NCBI GenBank assembly: GCA_910579265.1
Contig: CAJTTE010000009.1
Coordinates: 62,001 to 126,000 of the forward strand
Reading direction: 5' to 3'
Length of the DNA stretch: 64,000 bases
DNA from: an uncultured Ruminiclostridium sp.
GTDB taxonomy: Bacteria > Bacillota > Clostridia > Oscillospirales > Ruminococcaceae
Both the position numbers and the translations under genes were made by a program. This document shows positions 17,911 through 26,624 of the stretch, one piece after another (position 1 is the stretch's first letter; every line of letters starts with the position of its first letter). The notes under the pieces were generated by a model. That model saw nothing but the letters and a program-made list of their open reading frames with translations, was not told the DNA's origin and ran no database searches.

Positions 17911-18425
17911 GCATTATTTTAGGCGGGCGAAGGGACAATGTCGGTTTGTCTAAATATGTAAACTAAAACGGAGCACAGGCGCGGGATCGTATGCCATAAG
18001 CTTCGCAGGAATAAGAATAAAAATTTGCGGATTGGATGTTTTTCCTTCAGGGGCGGACGGGGGATAACATGTTTCTTCTATTTCCGGGTTTAATGCGGGA
18101 TTTCCGATGCCTTGCGGCAGCTTATAAATCCCGAAGACTGACATTGTATATGCAAAGAGATGCATTTCCCGGACAGGATGATAAATATGATTGCCGGTTT
18201 TCATAATACCGCTTAATTTTTCGTCAGGAAAATCAAATTCTTAAGGCAGCGGATACTTTTTAAAACAGGTGCAAAACATCAGGACATATCAGGACATATA
18301 AATAATCCTTGTTTTTGCCGTATTTATGATTTATGCTGACCTTTGTTTAAAAAATTTATAAACGCGTCGTTATCAGACGACCGAACAGCTGTTATTTTGA
18401 TCCCGTACAGCGAATCTCTTTATAT

Positions 18426-18601
18426 TTAAGGTACCGCACAATGACCGCCTGACGGCTTTGCGTGCGGCTTGCCTGCATATTTTACGTTATCTTACACAAA
18501 TTCTCCTTGAAATACGTCAGTATTCTTGCGCCGAATTTATGCAAGCTGACGAAAAATCTGACTGCGCGATCCATCGCGATCATTGTGCGGTGTTGCCTTA
18601 A
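18426..18601 (+). mobile_element. MITE-like TTAA element, copy 3 (forward)
   Basis: 176 bases. The left end reads TTAAGGTACCGCACAATGAC, lacking three bases of the usual left repeat. The right end ATTGTGCGGTGTTGCCTTAA is intact. Confidence 0.85.
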
Positions 18602-18667
18602 ATGCATCGAAATACATCCAGCTGTGCCTGATCGTATGTTTTTGACGTGTTTATGGTAATATTCAAC

Positions 18668-18696
18668 AAAAAATCATGAAAATATTTCATGATTTT
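18668..18696. terminator. Terminator-like hairpin
   Basis: AAAATCATGAAA and TTTCATGATTTT form a perfect 12-bp stem with a short loop. It sits just upstream of the ribosomal operon promoter and would shield it from read-through. Confidence 0.6.
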
Positions 18697-18731
18697 CTAC
18701 ACCTTTGTTTTGACTTTTTTAAAAAAAGCTG

Positions 18732-18760
18732 TTGTAATGGGGCTTGGATTGTAGTATAAT
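18732..18760 (+). promoter_or_regulatory. Promoter of the S10-spc-alpha operon
   Basis: TTGTAA, 17 bases, TATAAT. It is the only strong promoter in the spacer. It implies a 5' leader of about 465 bases before rpsJ. Ribosomal operons in Firmicutes often carry long leaders for autoregulation, but no specific leader fold was identified here. Confidence 0.75.
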
Positions 18761-18766
18761 AATTTT

Positions 18767-19232
18767 TGCACGATTGCGGACGGGTTTGTCCGGGGTTTGT
18801 GCGGCAACTGCTTGATAATGCGTTGAAGCTGAAGGTTGCGGTAAAAACCGGTAATTTCAGCGGAGTATGTCCGGTTTAAAATCGGGCGAAAAAGGCTTTG
18901 CGCATTCAGCATCAATATTAATCTGCGTTCGGGGAGCAAGGGAAGGATCCGCTTTAAGCAGAAACCCCCTTATATTTCTGCCGGACGTGTTTTAAGGAAG
19001 GTGTTGAAACGCTCGGCGGCGTGTGCATTATATGATGTGCACGTGTCTTGTTAAAAATGCGCTTTAAGCTTAGCGGCAAATCGAATGAACGCTTGATAAA
19101 GAGAGAACCGAAAAAAATTACAGGCAAAGCTCCGGATACTATAGTATAAAAGAGCTGGTTCACGAATTGCCTTATCGCTGCATTTATGCAGATGCTTTCA
19201 AAATTCAAAATATGTTGAAAGGAGTTACGAAA
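18767..19232 (+). promoter_or_regulatory. Long 5' leader of the ribosomal operon
   Basis: The roughly 465 bases between the promoter and the rpsJ start hold no gene. Short dyads such as TGCACATCATATAATGCACA (read on the minus strand, near 19021-19041) suggest local structure. A regulatory leader is inferred from length and position only. Confidence 0.4.
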
Positions 19233-19544
19233 GTGGCAGTTAAGGAAAAAGTCAGAGTTAAGGTAAAGGGTTATGACCACACCGTTGTCGATGCTGCGGC
19301 GGCAAAGATCGTAGAAACAGCCAAGCGCACCGGATCGAGAACAGCCGGCCCTATTCCTCTTCCCACGGATAAGGAAACCGTTACCATTCTCCGTGCCGTA
19401 CACAAGTACAAGGACAGCCGCGAACAGTTCGAGCAGAGGACACATAAGCGTCTCATTGATGTCATAAGACCTACCAATAAGACCATTGAAGCTCTTCAGA
19501 GCCTTGAACTTCCCGCAGGTGTTGAAATTTCCATGGACATCTAA
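19233..19544 (+). CDS. rpsJ: 30S ribosomal protein S10
   Basis: A 103-residue protein starting MAVKEKVRVKVKGYDH, with the family signature GPIPLPT and the C-terminal PAGVEI. It uses a GTG start with AAGGAG eight bases upstream; an upstream in-frame ATG would add 22 unrelated residues. It opens the S10 operon. S10 lies in the head of the small subunit and also binds NusB in antitermination. Confidence 0.97.
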   Translation: MAVKEKVRVKVKGYDHTVVDAAAAKIVETAKRTGSRTAGPIPLPTDKETVTILRAVHKYKDSREQFEQRTHKRLIDVIRPTNKTIEALQSLELPAGVEISMDI

Positions 19545-19724
19545 CCTATGAGATTTCGAGAATGTGTTAAGTAAGCGGTTTTTGCCGCGGAGCATAACGG
19601 AGGTTTTCCGCAGGCCCGTGAATAAAGCTGTTTACCTCTAACCAAGGCAGATACGCTGCACTTGGTCATGTTGCGAGATTTTAGAATTTCCGCAACCAAT
19701 AACCAATGAAAGGAAAATGTCAAA

Positions 19725-20357
19725 ATGACAAAAGGTTTAATCGCAAAGAAAATCGGTATGACACAGATTTTCGACGAGAACGGCAAGGTCGTTCCCGTAA
19801 CGGTTGTTGAAGCAGGTCCTTGCGTTGTCGTTCAGAAGAAAACCGTTCTTAACGACGGATATGACGCAGTTCAGTTAGGCTTCGGCGATGTTTCGCCCAA
19901 GGGCGTTAATAAGCCCGAGCAGGGACACTTCAAAAAGAATGACGTAGCGTTCAAGAGATTCCTTAAGGAATTCAGACTTGACGATACAAGCGCAGTAAAC
20001 GTGGGAGATATACTCAAGGCTGACGTTTTTGCCGCAGGCGACGTTATCGACGTCAAGGGCACCAGCAAGGGTAAGGGCTTCCAGGGCGCAATCAAGCGTC
20101 ACAATCAGCACAGACTTAAAGAAACTCACGGCAGCGGCCCTGTTGCAAGACAGGCAGGTTCTATGGGCGCTTGCTCCAGCCCTTCAAGAATCTTCAAGGG
20201 CAAGGGCATGGCAGGTCATATGGGCTTTGAGACCGTGACCGTTCAGAATCTTGTAGTAGTGAAGGTCGACGCAGAAAACAATCTTATCGCAATCAAGGGT
20301 GCTGTTCCCGGTCCCAAGGGCGGACTGGTATGCCTCACCGATGCGGTCAAGGCTTAA
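19725..20357 (+). CDS. rplC: 50S ribosomal protein L3
   Basis: A 210-residue protein of normal length beginning MTKGLIAKKIGMTQIF. It carries the basic loop region (HGSGPVARQAGSMGACSSPS) that reaches towards the peptidyl transferase centre. GAAAGGA precedes the ATG. The gap from rpsJ is 180 bases, longer than usual inside this operon. Confidence 0.97.
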   Translation: MTKGLIAKKIGMTQIFDENGKVVPVTVVEAGPCVVVQKKTVLNDGYDAVQLGFGDVSPKGVNKPEQGHFKKNDVAFKRFLKEFRLDDTSAVNVGDILKADVFAAGDVIDVKGTSKGKGFQGAIKRHNQHRLKETHGSGPVARQAGSMGACSSPSRIFKGKGMAGHMGFETVTVQNLVVVKVDAENNLIAIKGAVPGPKGGLVCLTDAVKA

Positions 20358-20373
20358 GGGAGGAGGATTTATT

Positions 20374-20997
20374 ATGGCAAAGGTATCTGTTTATGATATG
20401 AACGGCAATGCTGTCTCCGAGCTTGAGCTTAATGAAGCGGTGTTCGGTATTGAGCCCAGTGAATACGCTATGCATCAGGCGGTGGTCAACTTCCTTGCAA
20501 ATCAGCGTCACGGCACTCAGTCCACACTGACAAGAACCGAAGTAAGCGGCGGCGGCAGAAAGCCCTGGAGACAGAAGGGCACAGGTCATGCGAGACAGGG
20601 ATCCACCAGAAGCCCTCAGTGGCGTCACGGCGGTGTTGCTCTCGGACCCAAGCCCAGAAGCTACAGCTACACATTAAATAAAAAGGTAAAGAGACTGGCT
20701 CTCCTTTCCGCCCTGTCCTCAAAGGCACAGGAAAACGAAGTTGTTGTTGTTGACAGTATCACTGTTGACGGCTACAAGACAAAGACCATCGTTAATATGT
20801 TAAAGGCTCTCGGCGTAGAGGGCAAGGCTCTTATCGTCCTTGACGGCGTAGACGGTCAGGTCATCAAGAGCGCAGCCAACATTCCCGGTGTGAAAACCAC
20901 TCAGGTGAACACACTGAATGTTTATGACATTCTTAATTATGACAAGTTTATTGTTGTTAAGAACGCCGTAGCAAAAATAGAGGAGGTATATGCATAA
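20374..20997 (+). CDS. rplD: 50S ribosomal protein L4
   Basis: A 207-residue protein with the L4 internal extended loop (GGGRKPWRQKGTGHARQGS), which lines the exit tunnel. The ATG at 20374 is chosen because GGAGGA lies upstream; the earlier in-frame start overlaps rplC and has no site. Its stop overlaps the rplW start (TAATG). In several bacteria L4 represses its own operon. Confidence 0.97.
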   Translation: MAKVSVYDMNGNAVSELELNEAVFGIEPSEYAMHQAVVNFLANQRHGTQSTLTRTEVSGGGRKPWRQKGTGHARQGSTRSPQWRHGGVALGPKPRSYSYTLNKKVKRLALLSALSSKAQENEVVVVDSITVDGYKTKTIVNMLKALGVEGKALIVLDGVDGQVIKSAANIPGVKTTQVNTLNVYDILNYDKFIVVKNAVAKIEEVYA

Positions 20998-21296
20998 TGG
21001 AAAAGACAGCACAGGATATCATTATCCGCCCCATTATTACAGAGGCTTCCATGGACGGACTCGCCGACAGAAAATATACCTTCAGGGTTGCCAAGAACGC
21101 AAATAAGATCGAGATAAAAAAGGCTGTTGAACAGCTTTTTAAGGACGTTAAGGTAGAGAAGGTAAATACCATGAACGTCCGCGGCAGAAAGAAAAGAATG
21201 GGAAGAAACGAGGGGTACACAACAGCCTGGAAAAAGGCTATCGTTACCATCACCCCCGATTCCAAGACCATCGAATTCTTCGACGGCATGATTTAA
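20997..21296 (+). CDS. rplW: 50S ribosomal protein L23
   Basis: A 99-residue protein with RPIITEASM at the N-terminus and NTMNVRGRKKRMGR in the middle, as in bacterial L23. It lies at the tunnel exit, where trigger factor and the signal recognition particle dock. It is translationally coupled to rplD through TAATG. Confidence 0.97.
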   Translation: MEKTAQDIIIRPIITEASMDGLADRKYTFRVAKNANKIEIKKAVEQLFKDVKVEKVNTMNVRGRKKRMGRNEGYTTAWKKAIVTITPDSKTIEFFDGMI

Positions 21297-21313
21297 GTAA
21301 GGAGTTGAGTTAA

Positions 21314-22147
21314 ATGGCTATAAAAACTTATAAGCCCACGACCGCCGGTCGCAGGGGCATGACGGTAGTAGATTACAGCGGTTTATCCAAGGTTGCTCCC
21401 GAAAAGAGTCTGCTTGAGACCGTCAAGAAGCATTCAGGCCGCAACAGCTACGGCAGAATCACCGTAAGGCACAAGGGCGGCGGAAACAGAAGAAAATACA
21501 GGATCATCGATTTCAAGAGAAACAAGCTCGGTATGGACGCCGAGGTTATGACTCTCGAGTACGACCCCAACAGAACCGCATTTATAGCTCTTATCAAGTA
21601 TGAAGACGGTGAGAAAAGATATATTCTTGCCCCCGAAGGACTTAAGGTAGGAGATAAGGTAAGAGCGGGAGCCGACGCGGATATCAAGCCCGGCAATGCA
21701 CTTCCCATGGTGAATATCCCCGTAGGTACGGTTATCCATAATGTTGAGCTGCATCCCGGAAAAGGCGCACAGCTCGTTCGCTCCGCCGGAAATATGGCGC
21801 AGCTTATGGCAAGAGAAAACGGATATGCGCTCGTAAGACTTCCCAGCGGCGAACTTCGCAATGTTCCGGAAAACTGCATGGCTACCATCGGAGTTGTATC
21901 TAACCAGGATCACTCCAATGTTAACCTCGGTAAAGCGGGACGCACACGTCATATGGGCATAAGACCTACCGTAAGAGGTTCGGTAATGAACCCTAACGAT
22001 CACCCTCACGGCGGCGGTGAAGGTAAGTCCCCTGTCGGCAGACCCGGACCCGTTACTCCTTGGGGCAAGCCCGCTATGGGTTACAAGACCCGTAAGAAAA
22101 AGAACGTTACCGATAAGTTCATCGTAAAGAGAAGAAACGGTAAGTAA
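21314..22147 (+). CDS. rplB: 50S ribosomal protein L2
   Basis: A 277-residue protein with the expected C-terminal signature NPNDHPHGGGEGKSPVGRP, whose histidine region is near the peptidyl transferase centre. AAGGAG is upstream of the ATG. It is followed by an unusually long 318-base gap with a duplicated palindromic segment before rpsS. Confidence 0.97.
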   Translation: MAIKTYKPTTAGRRGMTVVDYSGLSKVAPEKSLLETVKKHSGRNSYGRITVRHKGGGNRRKYRIIDFKRNKLGMDAEVMTLEYDPNRTAFIALIKYEDGEKRYILAPEGLKVGDKVRAGADADIKPGNALPMVNIPVGTVIHNVELHPGKGAQLVRSAGNMAQLMARENGYALVRLPSGELRNVPENCMATIGVVSNQDHSNVNLGKAGRTRHMGIRPTVRGSVMNPNDHPHGGGEGKSPVGRPGPVTPWGKPAMGYKTRKKKNVTDKFIVKRRNGK

Positions 22148-22465
22148 GCATAATTAAATTTTTTAACCGCAATTGTTAATAAGCGTTTTATCAAAGAGCG
22201 GCGAAGTGAACGATCAGGCACTTTACGCCGCAAAGAACAAACGTGTCCATGCAGCGGTTTTGCAAAACAAAATTGCGGACTGTGTCCGCAAAGGCGAACG
22301 GGTGTACTTTGACGCAAAGCGGTAAACACATTCCGTAATGCACCAACTGTCCATGAGCCGGTTTTGCAAAGCAAAATTGCGGACTGTGTCCGCAAAGGCG
22401 AATGGACGTACTTTGGTGCGAAGCGCCAAAGTACATTTAACTTGCAATTGAAAGGAAAAGATAAT
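22148..22465. repeat. 104-base duplication with palindromes between rplB and rpsS
   Basis: Two copies (22245-22348 and 22349 to about 22440) share GTCCATG, GGTTTTGCAAA, CAAAATTGCGGACTGTGTCC, GCAAAGGCGAA and GTACTTTG. Each contains a TTGCGGACTGTGTCCGCAA dyad and a TTTTGCAAARCAAAA dyad. The gap has no real gene; frames through it are products of the repeat. Genes on both sides are cotranscribed, so the repeat must lie within the mRNA. Confidence 0.8.
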
Positions 22466-22741
22466 ATGAGCAGAAGCATCAAGAAGGGACCATATGTGCA
22501 AGAGGCTCTTTATAAGAGAGTCCTGGCTATGAACGAGGCCGGAGAGAAGAAGGTTCTTAAAACATGGAGCCGTTCAAGCACTATCTTCCCTGATTTTGTC
22601 GGACACACCTTCGCGGTTCACGACGGAAGAAAGCATATTCCCGTTTATGTTACCGAGGATATGGTAGGACATAAGCTGGGTGAATTTGCTCCCACAAGAA
22701 CCTTTAAGGGTCATGTGGGAAGCAAAACCACAAAGAAGTAA
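22466..22741 (+). CDS. rpsS: 30S ribosomal protein S19
   Basis: A 91-residue protein (MSRSIKKGPYVQEAL, then GHKLGEFAPTRTFKGH), the standard bacterial form that sits in the small-subunit head beside S13. The ATG at 22466 has AAAGGAAA upstream; the longer frame starts in the duplicated spacer and is rejected. Confidence 0.97.
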   Translation: MSRSIKKGPYVQEALYKRVLAMNEAGEKKVLKTWSRSSTIFPDFVGHTFAVHDGRKHIPVYVTEDMVGHKLGEFAPTRTFKGHVGSKTTKK

Positions 22742-22754
22742 GGAGGAGTAACGT

Positions 22755-23090
22755 ATGGAGGCAAGAGCAGAACTCAAGCACGTTCGCATCTCTCCCCGTA
22801 AGGTAGGGATAGTGCTTGATCTTATCAGAAACAAGCCCTGCGACGTGGCTATGGCTACGTTGAAGCTGACGCCCAAGGCTGCCAGCGAGCCGCTTATGAA
22901 GCTTCTCAAGTCTGCAATGGCAAACGCAGAGAACAACCATAATATGGATGTGGGAAGCTGCTATATTTCCGAGTGCTGGTGCGGAGCAGGTGTTACGCTT
23001 AAAAGAATCAGACCCGCAGCAAAGGGCGCGGCTCACCGTGTATTAAAAAGAACATCCAATATCGTTTTGGTTGTCAAGGAAGCAGAGTAA
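22755..23090 (+). CDS. rplV: 50S ribosomal protein L22
   Basis: A 111-residue protein, MEARAELKHVRISPRKVG, with the C-terminal beta-hairpin region (RIRPAAKGAAHRVLKRT) that lines the exit tunnel. AAGGAGGAG precedes the ATG. It lies 13 bases after rpsS. Confidence 0.97.
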   Translation: MEARAELKHVRISPRKVGIVLDLIRNKPCDVAMATLKLTPKAASEPLMKLLKSAMANAENNHNMDVGSCYISECWCGAGVTLKRIRPAAKGAAHRVLKRTSNIVLVVKEAE

Positions 23091-23102
23091 GGGAGGATAA
23101 CA

Positions 23103-23858
23103 ATGGGACAAAAGGTTAATCCACACGGTCTTAGAGTGGGTGTTATCAAGGATTGGGATTCTCGCTGGTTTGCGGGGAAGGCAACCTTCGGCGACACTTT
23201 GGTCGAGGACTTTAAAATCAGAGAGTTTTTGAAGAAAAAGCTTTATAAAGCCGGAATTCCCGACATCGAAATCGAACGTGACGCAGCAAGAGTAAAGGTT
23301 CACATTCACTGCGCAAAGCCCGGTATGGTAATAGGTCAGAAGGGCGCGGAGATCGAAAAGCTCAGAAACGAGCTTGAGAAGATGACAAAGGGCAAGCCGG
23401 TCAACATCAATATTATCGAAGTAAAGAATCCCGATATGAACGCGCAGCTTATCGCAGAAAACATAGCTTCTCAGCTTGAAGGACGCGTAAGCTTCAGAAG
23501 AGCGATGAAATCCTGCATCGGACGCACCATGAAATGCGGCGCAAAGGGAATCAAGACTCAGGTAAGCGGAAGACTCGGCGGCGCCGAAATCGCACGTACC
23601 GAAAATTATCATGAGGGAACAATTCCTCTTCAGACACTTCGTGCAGATATTGAGTACGGCGTTGCAAGGGCTAATACCACTTACGGCGTTATCGGCGTAA
23701 AGGTATGGCTTTACAAGGGCGAGGTTCTTAAAGGCGAGATCGGCAAGGAAAGAAATAACGACAAGCCTGCAAGACGTCCCAGAGACAATCGGGATAACCG
23801 CGGGGACAGAAGAAATTCGAGACCCAGAGCAGAGAAAAAAGAAGGGGGTAACGCATAA
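23103..23858 (+). CDS. rpsC: 30S ribosomal protein S3
   Basis: A 251-residue protein, MGQKVNPHGLRVGVI, with the KH RNA-binding motif GMVIGQKGAEIEKLR. The charged tail (RRPRDNRDNRGDRRNSRP) is longer than in E. coli. S3 lies at the mRNA entry site. The stop overlaps the rplP start (TAATG). Confidence 0.97.
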   Translation: MGQKVNPHGLRVGVIKDWDSRWFAGKATFGDTLVEDFKIREFLKKKLYKAGIPDIEIERDAARVKVHIHCAKPGMVIGQKGAEIEKLRNELEKMTKGKPVNINIIEVKNPDMNAQLIAENIASQLEGRVSFRRAMKSCIGRTMKCGAKGIKTQVSGRLGGAEIARTENYHEGTIPLQTLRADIEYGVARANTTYGVIGVKVWLYKGEVLKGEIGKERNNDKPARRPRDNRDNRGDRRNSRPRAEKKEGGNA

Positions 23859-24280
23859 TGCTACTTCCAAAGAGAGTTAAGCACCGCAGAGTGCAGAGAG
23901 GTCGTATGACCGGTAAGGCAACACGTGGTAACGTGGTATGCTATGGAGAGTTCGGTCTTCAGGCGCTGGAGCCGGCTTGGATCACCAGTAATCAGATCGA
24001 GGCAGCCCGTATCGCCATGACGCGTTACATCAAGCGCGGCGGTCAGGTCTGGATCAAAATATTCCCTGATATGCCGGTAACAAAGAAGCCTATGGGAACC
24101 CGTATGGGATCCGGTAAGGGCGCACCCGAATACTGGGTAGCGGTAGTAAAGCCGGGCAGAGTAATGTTTGAGATTGCAGGGGTAAGCGAAGAGATTGCAA
24201 GAGAGGCTATGCGTCTCGCCATGCACAAGCTTCCCATCAAGTGCAAGTTCGTTAAGAAGGAAGAAGGAGGCGAACAGTAA
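23858..24280 (+). CDS. rplP: 50S ribosomal protein L16
   Basis: A 140-residue protein, MLLPKRVKHRRVQRGRM, with KPMGTRMGSGKGAPEYWVAV, the loop near the A-site tRNA. It is coupled to rpsC in front and to rpmC behind through overlapping stop and start codons. Confidence 0.97.
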   Translation: MLLPKRVKHRRVQRGRMTGKATRGNVVCYGEFGLQALEPAWITSNQIEAARIAMTRYIKRGGQVWIKIFPDMPVTKKPMGTRMGSGKGAPEYWVAVVKPGRVMFEIAGVSEEIAREAMRLAMHKLPIKCKFVKKEEGGEQ

Positions 24281-24486
24281 TGAAGGCTACAAAGGAAATC
24301 AAAGAGCTTAGCGCAGCAGAACTGAACAATAGGGAAGCAGAGCTTAAGCAGGAGCTGTTCAACCTTCGCTTTCAGCTCGCCGTTAACCGTCTTGAGAATC
24401 CCATGAGAATCAAGGCCGTTAAAAAAGAAATTGCAGTAGTTAAGACAATCCGCCGCCAGCGCGAGATTGAAGCTGCTAATAAGTGA
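24280..24486 (+). CDS. rpmC: 50S ribosomal protein L29
   Basis: A 68-residue helical protein with the signature ELFNLRFQLAVNRLENPM. It begins within the rplP stop (TAATG). L29 lies beside L23 at the tunnel exit. Confidence 0.95.
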   Translation: MKATKEIKELSAAELNNREAELKQELFNLRFQLAVNRLENPMRIKAVKKEIAVVKTIRRQREIEAANK

Positions 24487-24503
24487 GAGGGGAGGAACGA
24501 ACT

Positions 24504-24764
24504 TTGGAAAATACAAGAAACCTTAGAAAAACAAGAGTTGGCGTTGTGGTAAGCAACAAGATGGATAAGACCGTTGTGGTTGCTCTTAAGGACAATGTTC
24601 GCCACCCTTTGTACAAAAAGATCATCAAGCGCACGATCAAGCTTAAGGCTCATGATGAGGAAAATACCTGCAACGTGGGCGATAAGGTAAAGATCATGGA
24701 AACAAGACCTCTGTCAAAGGACAAGAGATGGAGACTTGTCGAAGTGCTTGAGAGATCCAAGTAA
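24504..24764 (+). CDS. rpsQ: 30S ribosomal protein S17
   Basis: An 86-residue OB-fold protein with GVVVSNKMDKTVVVAL and VKIMETRPLSKDKRWRLV. The chosen start is TTG at 24504, seven bases after GGGGAGG; a GTG at 24483 overlaps the rpmC stop but has no ribosome binding site. Confidence 0.93.
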   Translation: MENTRNLRKTRVGVVVSNKMDKTVVVALKDNVRHPLYKKIIKRTIKLKAHDEENTCNVGDKVKIMETRPLSKDKRWRLVEVLERSK

Positions 24765-24784
24765 GATAATGGAAGGGGAAACAC

Positions 24785-24850
24785 GTTTGAAAGAACTTGG
24801 AAAAATTGGTTCTTTCAAACCCGTCGTGTTGACATCGGAGATGTCAACAC
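24785..24850. repeat. Two perfect hairpins upstream of rplN
   Basis: GTTTGAAAGAAC (24785-24796) pairs with its exact complement at 24809-24820. Next to it GTGTTGACATC (24826-24836) pairs with GATGTCAACAC (24840-24850) across a GGA loop. They fill the 114-base gap between rpsQ and rplN. Neither has a T-run, so termination is unlikely. RNA processing or translational control is possible. Confidence 0.7.
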
Positions 24851-24878
24851 TCCTCCATATGAAAGGCAGGATTAAAAT

Positions 24879-25247
24879 ATGATACAAATGCAGACACGCC
24901 TTAAAGTGGCTGATAACACCGGCGCAAAAGAGCTGATGTGTATCAGAGTGTTGGGCGGCACACGCAGAAAGTACGCCAATATCGGCGACGTAGTTGTAGC
25001 TTCCGTTAAGAAAGCGGCTCCCGGCGGCACAGTTAAAAAGGGCGACGTTGTTAAATGCGTTATTGTTCGCAGCGCAACGGGCGTAAGACGTGACGACGGC
25101 ACATATATCCGTTTTGACGAAAATGCAGCCGTTTTAATCAAGGAAGACAAGAATCCAAGAGGAACCCGTATTTTCGGACCTGTGGCAAGAGAGCTTCGTG
25201 ATAAGGAATATATGAAAATCCTTTCGCTTGCTCCGGAAGTACTTTAA
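24879..25247 (+). CDS. rplN: 50S ribosomal protein L14
   Basis: A 122-residue protein of standard length, MIQMQTRLKVADNTGAKELM. It contains GDVVKCVIVRS and ends IMSLAPEVL-like (KILSLAPEVL). GAAAGGCAGGA precedes the ATG. L14 forms an intersubunit bridge. Confidence 0.97.
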   Translation: MIQMQTRLKVADNTGAKELMCIRVLGGTRRKYANIGDVVVASVKKAAPGGTVKKGDVVKCVIVRSATGVRRDDGTYIRFDENAAVLIKEDKNPRGTRIFGPVARELRDKEYMKILSLAPEVL

Positions 25248-25259
25248 GGAGGAGCAGGA

Positions 25260-25574
25260 ATGAACACTTTACACGTTAAAAAAGGCGACGAGGTAATGAT
25301 TATTTCCGGCAAGGACAAGGGCAAGAAGGGCAAGGTGCTTGAGGTTTCTCCCTCCGAGGGCAAGGTCATTGTCGAAGGCAGAAATATGGTTACAAAGCAT
25401 GTTAAGCCTCAAAGACAGGGTCAGGTCGGAGGTATAGTAAAGGCAGAAGGACCTCTCTACGCCTGCAAGGTAATGCCTGTTTGCCCTAAGTGCAATAAGG
25501 CTACCAGAGTCGGCCACAAGATTGAAGGCGACAAGAAGGTAAGAGTTTGCAAGCATTGCGGTGCGGCGCTCTAA
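25260..25574 (+). CDS. rplX: 50S ribosomal protein L24
   Basis: A 104-residue protein with the KOW motif GDEVMIISGKDKGKKGKVL. A C-terminal CPKCNKATRVG plus CKHCG pair is a zinc-binding form seen in Firmicutes. AAGGAGG precedes the ATG. L24 starts assembly of the large subunit. Confidence 0.97.
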   Translation: MNTLHVKKGDEVMIISGKDKGKKGKVLEVSPSEGKVIVEGRNMVTKHVKPQRQGQVGGIVKAEGPLYACKVMPVCPKCNKATRVGHKIEGDKKVRVCKHCGAAL

Positions 25575-25634
25575 TGAATGGTGAAAGGGCAGGATAAAGC
25601 AGCTTCCTGCTGTCACCGGTAAGGAGAAAACAGT

Positions 25635-26174
25635 ATGTCAACAATGAAAACCTATTATAAGGAAAACGTTGCTCCCGCACTGTTCAAGAAGTTTGGCTAC
25701 AAGAGCGTAATGCAGATCCCCAAGCTCGATAAGATAGTAGTCAACGTGGCTTGCGGAGAAGCAAAGGACGACCATAAAAAGGTTGAGGCAATAATGGCCG
25801 ATCTGTCCGCCATAACAGGTCAAAAGCCCGTTATATGCAAGGCTAAGAAGGCTATAGCGAACTTCAAGCTTCGCGAGGGAAATATCATCGGTGTTAAGGT
25901 AACTCTCAGGGGCGAAACCATGTACGAATTTCTGGATCGCTTCTTTAACGTTGCACTGCCCCGTGTCCGTGACTTCAGAGGCATCAATCCCAACAGCTTC
26001 GACGGCAGAGGAAACTACAGCGTGGGAATCAAGGAACAGCTTATATTCCCTGAAATAGACTATGAAAAAATCGACAAGATCCGTGGTATGGATATAAACT
26101 TCGTAACCACAGCCAAGACCGACGAGGAAGCGAGAGAGCTGCTGTCCCTTATGGGCGCACCCTTCTCTAAGTAA
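25635..26174 (+). CDS. rplE: 50S ribosomal protein L5
   Basis: A 179-residue protein with NVACGEAKDDHKKVEA, RVRDFRGINPNSFDGRGNYS and GMDINFVTTA, as in all bacterial L5. It binds 5S rRNA in the central protuberance. AAGGAG lies upstream. Confidence 0.97.
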   Translation: MSTMKTYYKENVAPALFKKFGYKSVMQIPKLDKIVVNVACGEAKDDHKKVEAIMADLSAITGQKPVICKAKKAIANFKLREGNIIGVKVTLRGETMYEFLDRFFNVALPRVRDFRGINPNSFDGRGNYSVGIKEQLIFPEIDYEKIDKIRGMDINFVTTAKTDEEARELLSLMGAPFSK

Positions 26175-26190
26175 GGAAAGGAAACTGTAA

Positions 26191-26376
26191 ATGGCAAAGA
26201 AATCTATGATTGCAAAGCAGCAGCGTCCTGCAAAATATTCCACAAGAGCTTACAACAGATGCAAGCTCTGCGGAAGACCCCATGCTTACCTTCGTAAGTA
26301 CGGAATTTGCAGAATTTGCTTTAGAGAGCTTGCTTACAAGGGACAGATTCCCGGCGTCAAGAAGGCAAGCTGGTAA
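26191..26376 (+). CDS. rpsN: 30S ribosomal protein S14, zinc type
   Basis: A 61-residue short form with CKLCGRPHAYLRKYGICRIC, whose two CxxC pairs bind zinc. This type is typical of Gram-positive bacteria. It lies 16 bases after rplE. A 248-base gap with no gene follows before rpsH. Confidence 0.97.
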   Translation: MAKKSMIAKQQRPAKYSTRAYNRCKLCGRPHAYLRKYGICRICFRELAYKGQIPGVKKASW

Positions 26377-26624
26377 AGTTTATTTCCGGCTTTTAACAGG
26401 ACGGAAATATTAAACCCGAAACGGCAAGAGCGTATACGGAAGCGGTTTTGAGCCTGAGACGCAGGCGGTGTCAACGCTTTCTGTTAAAGCTAACTACCGA
26501 TTTAGAACTCTAAGAAATCAGGAGGAAGCTTCCGCAAAGCAATTGTCAATGCAGCCGGAAAAGATAAGGGGAAGCCTTAAGGGCGAAACCGCGCGTCCTC
26601 CGACGGAAAGGAATGGTCAAAAAG

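Larger units (their letters stand above)
17911..18731. other. Spacer before the ribosomal operon
   Basis: No gene is recognised. It contains a TTAA element (18426-18601) and a hairpin at 18668-18696. The rest shows nothing recognisable. Confidence 0.55.

Noticed and set aside
22364..22741. 125-residue form of S19
   Set aside because: The first 34 codons come from the duplicated spacer; the ATG at 22466 has the ribosome binding site and gives the normal length.
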